Assembly: GCA_038257015.1 (NCBI GenBank)
Contig: JBBSJS010000051.1
Coordinates: forward strand, 1-5,692
Length of the DNA stretch: 5,692 bases
Reading direction: 5' to 3'
From: UBA920 sp038257015
GTDB taxonomy: Bacteria > Patescibacteriota > Doudnabacteria > UBA920
Position 1 is the stretch's first letter. Each line of letters starts with the position of its first letter. The position numbers were made by a program, and so were the translations under genes. Below the pieces are notes generated by a model. It had not been told where the DNA came from. It searched no databases and was given only the letters and a program-made list of their open reading frames with translations. Below, piece after piece: positions 1 through 4,607 of this stretch.

Positions 1-203
1 TTATCAATATGGACTCTGAGTTAATAGTGAAACAGATGCAAGGGCTCTACAAAATTAAAGAGCCAACATTGCAAACCCTCGCAGCCGAAACTAAACAATT
101 GTTGTTACATTTTGAAAAGTACGAATTCAAACATGTTCGTCGAGAGTTCAACAAAGAAGCTGATCGTATGGTTAATTTAGCTATTGATGAAGCCTTAAAT
201 TAA
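1..203 (+). CDS. RNase HI-family protein (RVT_3 type), C-terminal fragment
   Basis: This is the 3' end of a gene whose start lies left of the window. The frame is open from base 3, and the first ATG (base 9) is internal to the domain, not a true start. The visible part begins I-N-M-D-S-E-L-I-V, which matches the strand carrying the third catalytic aspartate of RNase H (Asp70 in the E. coli enzyme). It ends with H-V-R-R-E-F-N-K-E-A-D, which matches the RVT_3 motif 'RE-N--AD' carrying the last metal-binding aspartate. The middle (GLYKIKEPTLQ) is typical of the stand-alone RNase HI-like proteins that cleave RNA in RNA-DNA hybrids, removing primers or R-loops in the cytoplasm. About the first half of the protein, with the first two catalytic acidic residues, is missing from the window, so activity cannot be judged. 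The family call is firm; the exact role is inferred. Confidence 0.85.
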   Translation, partial: INMDSELIVKQMQGLYKIKEPTLQTLAAETKQLLLHFEKYEFKHVRREFNKEADRMVNLAIDEALN

Positions 204-226
204 AAACCTCCATTGGGAGGTTTTTA
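201..226. terminator. Bidirectional intrinsic terminator between convergent genes
   Basis: Bases 201-211 (TAAAAACCTCC) and 216-226 (GGAGGTTTTTA) are perfect inverted repeats around the loop ATTG, giving an 11-bp stem. The C/G core is flanked by A on the left and T on the right, so the RNA of either strand has a GC core followed by a U run. The stop codon of the RNase H gene (201-203) forms the base of the stem, and the stop of the leftward PEGA gene (229-231) is only 2 bases beyond it. This fits one shared terminator for the two convergent genes. Confidence 0.9.
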
Positions 227-228
227 AT

Positions 229-1512
229 TTACTTGATAATGATTGATTTCAGTTCGTTGTTGTCGAGATAAAATACATATTTATCTTGCGGCCCTAAAAT
301 AATTTTTGAGATATTAGGACTTTCTACTAGTTGATAATCATTTTGCCTATCGCGATTATCAATTTCTAAAGCGTGCAATCCATCGTTTGTAATCATAAAA
401 CCGTAACCAATAGCTGTTCTAATAATAAATTGCTTAAGACTGGCATTGCTACGGGTAAGTAGTTGTGGTTCATTTAATCCTAAGTTATAGAACCAGAGTT
501 CGCTTCCTGTTGAAAATACAATTTCGTTAGTGTGAGGAATAATCGATGCGGATATAGTTTGTTCGTTGAGGAGTCGCAAGTTTAAATTAACACGGTAAAA
601 TTTGTTGTCTATTAAGACAAACATCTCTTTGCGATTGGTGACCAATAGTTCGCGTGCGGGAGTATTTAATGAGGTGTCAGTGACCAGGGTGTTGATATTT
701 AATAGACTGTCACCGCTCCATTGTCCGCTGAAAATTGAGCCGTCCTTCTGCCAGTATACAGTGCTACCTTCTACTGTATGAATTGCAACATCAGGAATTA
801 GCGGTTGTTGCGTCCCTGTTTCTAAGTCATAAGACAAAAGCAATCTATCCACTAACAACATCAACTTGTTGTTTGGTAAAACTTTAACTTGATTAAAGTT
901 TAGGTTATTTTGCGGTAAATTATAAACTGTTTTATTGTCCGAGTTAATTACTGCAGAGTTGGTAGAGTTAGCAGTGAAAAGATATTGATTATTATTTAAA
1001 AGATCTAACCTGTTAGGAACAAAACTAAGTTTATAGTTTGAGGAATTGCTCGGGTCGTCGATGACTGATTGTATTAACACATCGCCGCTGATGTACCACA
1101 ACGAGCTACTGTTTTGTTGAAAGTCAGTTACATTAGGACTGATTGATACAGGTGTGGTCGGGGTTTTGATTAAATGAACAGCATCAACACCTTGGGCGAG
1201 TAAGGTTATTTGGTTCTCCCAAATTGGTAGGCGTTTACTCCAGCTAAAATATCCTTCTTTTTCTAAGCGAACGTTGTACTCTTTAGGTCGAAGTAGTCTG
1301 ATGTTGTAATCAGTTTTATCAGCTAATTCATCATCGATGAAAATTTCTGCGTTGGTTGGTATGCTTTTGGCTGAAAGTATACCAGTTTTAACAGGGCGCA
1401 AAGTGTCTGGGTCGATGCTATTTCCGGTAACGTAAAGTACGATTAATGGCGCTAAAACCAAGAATACTAGAAATCCAAAAAGTAATATTAAATAACGTAT
1501 TTTTTTATCCAT
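229..1512 (-). CDS. PEGA-domain membrane-anchored protein with predicted beta-propeller-like C-terminal part
   Basis: The protein has 427 residues. Residues 1-6 (MDKKIR) are basic and are followed by one strongly hydrophobic helix at about 7-28, so the N terminus should stay inside and the rest should be outside the membrane; no lipobox or clear signal-peptidase site is seen. Residues about 48-96 match a PEGA domain: S-I-P-T-N-A-E-I-F-I-D-D-E, then L-R-P-K-E-Y-N-V-R-L-E-K-E-G-Y, the usual 'small beta domain ending in EGY'. The remaining 330 residues are beta-rich with many short Asn/Ser stretches and repeated patterns such as ELWFYNL and KYVFYLDNN, suggesting a degenerate beta-propeller (inferred). 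PEGA domains are found in surface and envelope proteins and may bind peptidoglycan or other proteins; no enzymatic residues are evident. The ATG at 1512 is chosen because it gives the basic-plus-hydrophobic N terminus and sits just behind a consensus -10 box. It is divergent from murA. Confidence 0.85.
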   Translation of the reverse strand: MDKKIRYLILLFGFLVFLVLAPLIVLYVTGNSIDPDTLRPVKTGILSAKSIPTNAEIFIDDELADKTDYNIRLLRPKEYNVRLEKEGYFSWSKRLPIWENQITLLAQGVDAVHLIKTPTTPVSISPNVTDFQQNSSSLWYISGDVLIQSVIDDPSNSSNYKLSFVPNRLDLLNNNQYLFTANSTNSAVINSDNKTVYNLPQNNLNFNQVKVLPNNKLMLLVDRLLLSYDLETGTQQPLIPDVAIHTVEGSTVYWQKDGSIFSGQWSGDSLLNINTLVTDTSLNTPARELLVTNRKEMFVLIDNKFYRVNLNLRLLNEQTISASIIPHTNEIVFSTGSELWFYNLGLNEPQLLTRSNASLKQFIIRTAIGYGFMITNDGLHALEIDNRDRQNDYQLVESPNISKIILGPQDKYVFYLDNNELKSIIIK

Positions 1513-1520
1513 AGAGCTGT

Positions 1521-1548
1521 ATTATAGCAAATATTTTCTCTTTGTAAT
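1521..1548 (-). promoter_or_regulatory. Extended -10 promoter for the PEGA-domain gene
   Basis: On the minus strand, TATAAT lies at 1526-1521 and is preceded by TGC, giving the extended -10 consensus TGnTATAAT. A weaker -35 (ATTACA, 4 of 6 to TTGACA) sits at 1548-1543 with a 16-bp spacer. Transcription should start near 1514, only two or three bases before the ATG at 1512. The message would therefore be essentially leaderless, with no room for a Shine-Dalgarno site. Confidence 0.7.
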
Positions 1549-1570
1549 ACAGGACGAACTCAGGTACAAT
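1542..1570 (+). promoter_or_regulatory. Promoter for the murA-mreB cluster
   Basis: TTGTAA (1542-1547) and TACAAT (1565-1570) are separated by exactly 17 bp, with 4 of 6 and 5 of 6 matches to the sigma-70 consensus. The expected start point is about 1577-1578, giving a leader of roughly 25 bases before the murA ATG at 1603. Its -35 box occupies almost the same bases as the -35 of the leftward promoter. A perfect palindrome covers its -10 box and the start point. Confidence 0.6.
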
Positions 1571-1578
1571 ATATTGTA
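1565..1578. repeat. Perfect 14-bp palindrome over the murA promoter
   Basis: TACAATATATTGTA at these positions equals its own reverse complement. It begins at the first base of the proposed -10 box and ends at the expected transcription start, which is where a repressor could block RNA polymerase. The arms are AT-rich, so chance is a real alternative. No regulator gene is visible in the window. Confidence 0.5.
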
Positions 1579-1602
1579 TTGACCCTAAATTTAAAGTATT
1601 TT

Positions 1603-2874
1603 ATGGAAAAATTTGTAATCCAGGGCGGTAAGAAACTATCTGGAACCATAGCTGTTGCCGGAGCGAAAAACGCCGCTTTAAAAGCATTGTCCGCCAGTCT
1701 ATTATTTGATACCACTCAAGGCCCAGTAGTTATTGATAATGTACCTCAAATTGAAGATGTTCATCGTCTGGTAGAAATTATGAGAGACATTGGTGTAGAT
1801 ATTTCCGATAAAGGCGCAACTTATACAATTAGTGATGCGAAAGTTAAAAAAACAATTTTAGAGCCTCATTTACATCAACGAGTGCGGGTTTCAGTTTTAC
1901 TTGTTGGACCGATGCTTTTGCAAACTGGAGAAGTATCATTTCCTCATCCTGGTGGTTGTGTAATCGGCGAGCGACCAATCGATTATTTCTTAGACGGATT
2001 TAAATCATTTGGAATTGAAGTTGAAGAGAACTCTGAAGGCTATAAACTGTCTGTAAAAAAATGGCGCCCAGCGAAAATTGTTTTTCCTAGAATCTCTGTC
2101 ACTGGAACAGAAGCAATGATGATGTTAGCCTCTCGTGTGCCAGGTAAAAGTACAATCGTTAATGCTGCGATGGAACCTGAGATAGCAAGCTTGGCAGATT
2201 TTTTAAACACTTGCGGTGCCAAAATTACAGGCGCGGGCACACCAACAATTACTATTGAGGGAGTAGATAGTTTGCGGCCTGGAACTTTTAAAACTCCACC
2301 AGATAGAATTGAAGCTGGAACCTTTGCTGTAATGGCCGCCGCTACACAGTCACATATCAAAATTACTAACTGCGACCCTTCACATTTAGAAGTGTTGTGG
2401 CAGTTGTTCGATAAAGCGAAGATAGAATATCAACTCACAGAAGATACTATTGAAGTTTTGCCTAGCAAAAATCTTAAAGCTATAGCCAAAGATATTATCA
2501 CGCACGAATACCCAGGACTGCCGACCGACTTACAAGCGCCGATGACTGTTTTAATGACCCAAGCTCAAGGAAATTCCTTAGTACACGAAACAGTCTATGA
2601 AGCACGCTTGTTCTATATCGATAAACTAAACTCCATGGGTGCCAAAATTTTAATGTGTGATCCGCATCGAGTGTTGGTTTCGGGACCGACTCAGTTGTAC
2701 GGCAAAAAGATTTCTTCTCCCGACATTCGCGCTGGTATTGCATTGGTTATTGCAGCGCTAATCGCGGAAGGTGAAACTGAATTAGATAATATTTATCAGA
2801 TTGATCGTGGTTATGAACAAATTGAACAGCGTCTAAAAGCACTTGGCGCAGACATTGAAAGAGTAAAGGATTAA
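1603..2874 (+). CDS. murA: UDP-N-acetylglucosamine 1-carboxyvinyltransferase (MurA)
   Basis: This cytoplasmic enzyme transfers enolpyruvate from phosphoenolpyruvate to UDP-GlcNAc, the first committed step of peptidoglycan synthesis. The protein has 423 residues, close to the 419 of E. coli MurA. Key residues line up, mostly with an offset of +4: K22-N23 (substrate contacts), R95, C119 within P-G-G-C-V-I-G-E-R-P (catalytic Cys, target of fosfomycin), R124, D309 in L-P-T-D-L-Q (general base), R335 in E-A-R-L-F, R376 in D-I-R-A-G, and R402 in the closing I-D-R-G-Y. Because C119 is Cys and not Asp, the enzyme would be expected to be fosfomycin-sensitive (inference). The start is ATG 1603, giving MEKFVIQGGKKLSG as in the family. 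An in-frame TTG at 1579 would add eight residues that are not typical of MurA, and it coincides with the expected transcription start. No Shine-Dalgarno site is obvious. mreB follows after 3 bases, implying one operon. Confidence 0.97.
   Translation: MEKFVIQGGKKLSGTIAVAGAKNAALKALSASLLFDTTQGPVVIDNVPQIEDVHRLVEIMRDIGVDISDKGATYTISDAKVKKTILEPHLHQRVRVSVLLVGPMLLQTGEVSFPHPGGCVIGERPIDYFLDGFKSFGIEVEENSEGYKLSVKKWRPAKIVFPRISVTGTEAMMMLASRVPGKSTIVNAAMEPEIASLADFLNTCGAKITGAGTPTITIEGVDSLRPGTFKTPPDRIEAGTFAVMAAATQSHIKITNCDPSHLEVLWQLFDKAKIEYQLTEDTIEVLPSKNLKAIAKDIITHEYPGLPTDLQAPMTVLMTQAQGNSLVHETVYEARLFYIDKLNSMGAKILMCDPHRVLVSGPTQLYGKKISSPDIRAGIALVIAALIAEGETELDNIYQIDRGYEQIEQRLKALGADIERVKD
2865..2870 (+). promoter_or_regulatory. 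Ribosome binding site of mreB inside the end of murA
   Basis: AAAGGA lies 7 bases upstream of the mreB ATG at 2878 and within the last codons of murA. It is the only convincing Shine-Dalgarno sequence at a gene start in this window. Its position suggests that mreB translation is coupled to murA translation. Confidence 0.6.
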
Positions 2875-2877
2875 CTT

Positions 2878-3888
2878 ATGGGATTACAAAGCAAAATTGG
2901 TATTGATTTAGGGACTGCAAATATATTGGTGCATTTGCCAAAAAAAGGGATTGTGATTAACGAACCGACAGTTGTAGCAATTTCGATTGAAGATAATCGT
3001 GTTTTAGCTGTGGGTCAAGAAGCCAAAGAGATGCTTGGCCGTACTCCAGAAACAATTGTAGCCAGCCGTCCAATGAAAGATGGAGTGATTGCGGACTACC
3101 GTGTTACAGAAGCGATGTTGCGTTATTTCATTAACAAAGCTTTGGGAAAAGTTCGTTTCTTCAGACCTGAAGTGATGATTTCTGTTCCAGGCGGAATTAC
3201 TTCCACCGAACGTCGTGCTGTGATCGATGCGGCTGTAGCCGCTGGTGCAAAATCAGCCTTCGTAATTAAAGAGACTGTGGCAGCAGCCATTGGGGCAGGT
3301 ATTCCGATTAGCTCCGCTAGCGGTAATCTTATTATCGACATGGGTGGGGGAACAACTGATGTGGCCGTGCTTTCCCTGGGTGGAATTGTAAACTCAACTT
3401 CTGTGCGTGTGGCGGGAAATAAAATTGACCAAGCCATTGTTGAGTATGTTCGTAAGAAACAAGGATTGGCCATTGGAGATAGAACAGCAGAAGATATCAA
3501 AATTACTATAGGCAGTGCCTTGGCGTTATCTGAAGAAGAAACTATGGAAATCAAAGGCCGTGATAACATTAGCGGACTTCCTAAAACTGTCACCATTTCA
3601 ACTAATCAAGTTGTAGAAGCTATTCAGGATGAATTGAAAGAAATTGTTAAAGCAGTAAAAGTAGTGTTGCAAGACACTCCTCCAGAACTTGCTAGCGACA
3701 TTATCGACAAAGGTATGATTATGACCGGTGGAACTGCACAATTGCGTAATCTAGATCACTACATCTCTAAAAGTGTAGGCGTGCCTTGCTATGTTGCCGA
3801 AGAACCGTTGTTGTGTGTTGCGCGTGGTACTGGTATTGCACTTGATCATCTTGATAGTTACAAAAAGAGTATCTTAAGTATTAAATAA
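2878..3888 (+). CDS. mreB: Rod shape-determining actin homologue MreB
   Basis: The protein has 336 residues, full length for MreB. It is an ATP-binding actin-fold protein that forms filaments under the membrane and guides wall synthesis. Visible motifs in order are: phosphate-1 loop I-D-L-G-T-A-N (9-15); a hydrophobic pair F94-F95 at the place of the membrane-insertion loop of Thermotoga MreB; E132, in the position of the catalytic Glu; phosphate-2 loop D-M-G-G-G-T-T-D (154-161); and the adenosine motif M-T-G-G-T-A (282-287). The short N terminus (MGLQSKIGIDLG) lacks the amphipathic helix of E. coli MreB, so membrane binding probably relies on the F94-F95 loop. The segment usually read as I-E-E-P-M-A-A-A is I-K-E-T-V-A-A-A here, keeping only the second Glu. 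The gene starts 3 bases after murA; the next gene starts 8 bases after it. No mreC or mreD follows. Confidence 0.97.
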   Translation: MGLQSKIGIDLGTANILVHLPKKGIVINEPTVVAISIEDNRVLAVGQEAKEMLGRTPETIVASRPMKDGVIADYRVTEAMLRYFINKALGKVRFFRPEVMISVPGGITSTERRAVIDAAVAAGAKSAFVIKETVAAAIGAGIPISSASGNLIIDMGGGTTDVAVLSLGGIVNSTSVRVAGNKIDQAIVEYVRKKQGLAIGDRTAEDIKITIGSALALSEEETMEIKGRDNISGLPKTVTISTNQVVEAIQDELKEIVKAVKVVLQDTPPELASDIIDKGMIMTGGTAQLRNLDHYISKSVGVPCYVAEEPLLCVARGTGIALDHLDSYKKSILSIK

Positions 3889-3896
3889 AATCTTGC

Positions 3897-4523
3897 ATGG
3901 AACAGCAAATCATTGATTACCTTAAAACACTCTGTGAACCGATTGCTATAATTTTATACGGCTCACAGGCTTCAGGATTTGCAAAACCAAAAAGTGATTG
4001 GGATGTGGTGGTTCTTTCAAGGGAATCACTTGGATTCGTTTCAACACAAATAAATGGAGCTTTTATTGATATTGACTCGGTAGTTTATCCTGCTTCAGTA
4101 GAAGATTTAATGAAAAAATTTGATGGAACCTTGCAAAGTAGTAAGGTTATTTTTGATACCGATAGCGTTGGTGAAGATTTATTGAAAGAAGTGAAAAAGA
4201 TTTACGCCAATGGAAAGAATCTACAACCAGTAGAATTGTCTAGAAGGATTCAGTTTATTACTAGGCGCTTAAATAAACTGGAAGATAACATAAGCGATGA
4301 AGTTCTATTTAATATCCATTTAGGGGTATTCGCCGATAAAGCGATTCAGTATTGGTTTGAGATTTTAAATAATCGCTGGCGAACCTCGCTAGGTACTGCT
4401 TTGGGGATTATTACTAATGAAGATGCAAATTATGCACTACTTCTAAAGCGACTCTTTGAAGACATAAGTCTTTCTGATAAATACCAGACAGCTCAAAAAA
4501 TACACAGCATTCTTTGCAAATAA
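3897..4523 (+). CDS. Nucleotidyltransferase of the polymerase-beta fold with helical C-terminal domain
   Basis: The 208-residue protein begins with a polymerase-beta-like nucleotidyltransferase domain (about 1-100). Its signature is L-Y-G-S-Q-A-S-G (G22-S23) followed by S-D-W-D-V-V-V-L, where D34 and D36 are the metal-binding pair. F-I-D-I-D, with D58 or D60, offers the third carboxylate. All catalytic acidic residues are thus present, so the enzyme should transfer a nucleotide to some acceptor. Residues about 105-208 look all-helical, as in substrate-binding domains of aminoglycoside nucleotidyltransferases and related stand-alone enzymes. The acceptor is unknown and could be a small molecule, a protein or a tRNA. 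It is larger than the roughly 100-residue MNT antitoxins, and I see no convincing HEPN RNase motif (R-X4-6-H), so a toxin-antitoxin role is not supported. The ATG lies 8 bases after mreB with no clear Shine-Dalgarno site. It is probably co-transcribed with murA-mreB, but a functional link to the wall is only inferred. Confidence 0.85.
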   Translation: MEQQIIDYLKTLCEPIAIILYGSQASGFAKPKSDWDVVVLSRESLGFVSTQINGAFIDIDSVVYPASVEDLMKKFDGTLQSSKVIFDTDSVGEDLLKEVKKIYANGKNLQPVELSRRIQFITRRLNKLEDNISDEVLFNIHLGVFADKAIQYWFEILNNRWRTSLGTALGIITNEDANYALLLKRLFEDISLSDKYQTAQKIHSILCK

Positions 4524-4542
4524 GGGAAAAGTGTTGTACAAT
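4514..4542 (+). promoter_or_regulatory. Internal promoter for the downstream membrane-protein gene
   Basis: TTGCAA (4514-4519) and TACAAT (4537-4542) are 17 bp apart, nearly the same arrangement as the proposed murA promoter. The -35 box lies inside the last codons of the nucleotidyltransferase gene. The start point would be near 4549-4550, giving a leader of about 58 bases before the ATG at 4608. No terminator separates it from the upstream genes, so read-through from murA is also possible. Confidence 0.5.
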
Positions 4543-4554
4543 AAAACCAAATAT

Positions 4555-4575
4555 AGTATCAGTGAGACTGATGCT
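4555..4575 (+). other. Hairpin in the leader of the membrane-protein gene
   Basis: AGTATCAGT (4555-4563) pairs with ACTGATGCT (4567-4575) around a 3-base GAG loop: nine pairs, one of them G-U. No T run follows, so it is not an intrinsic terminator. It would begin a few bases after the proposed transcription start, near the 5' end of the message, where it could protect the RNA or influence translation. It might also be a protein-binding site in the DNA. Confidence 0.5.
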
Positions 4576-4607
4576 TAACTGACCTGAAACAAAATCTCGA
4601 CAGCAAA

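Noticed and set aside
1579..1602. TTG-initiated eight-residue extension of MurA
   Set aside because: The added residues are absent from MurA proteins, and the TTG sits at the expected transcription start; ATG 1603 gives the canonical N terminus.
2040..2360. Minus-strand open frame of 106 codons opposite murA
   Set aside because: It is fully within murA, has no domain and no start signals.
2498..2743. Minus-strand open frame of 81 codons opposite murA
   Set aside because: It is an antisense shadow of the catalytic C-terminal part of murA, with no protein-like pattern.
3123..3596. Minus-strand open frame of 157 codons opposite mreB
   Set aside because: It lies wholly inside the well-conserved mreB gene, has no recognisable motif and looks like a codon-bias shadow.
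3897..4523. MNT/HEPN toxin-antitoxin system
   Set aside because: The protein is twice the size of an MNT antitoxin, no HEPN partner gene is adjacent, and no R-X4-6-H RNase motif is convincing in its C-terminal half.
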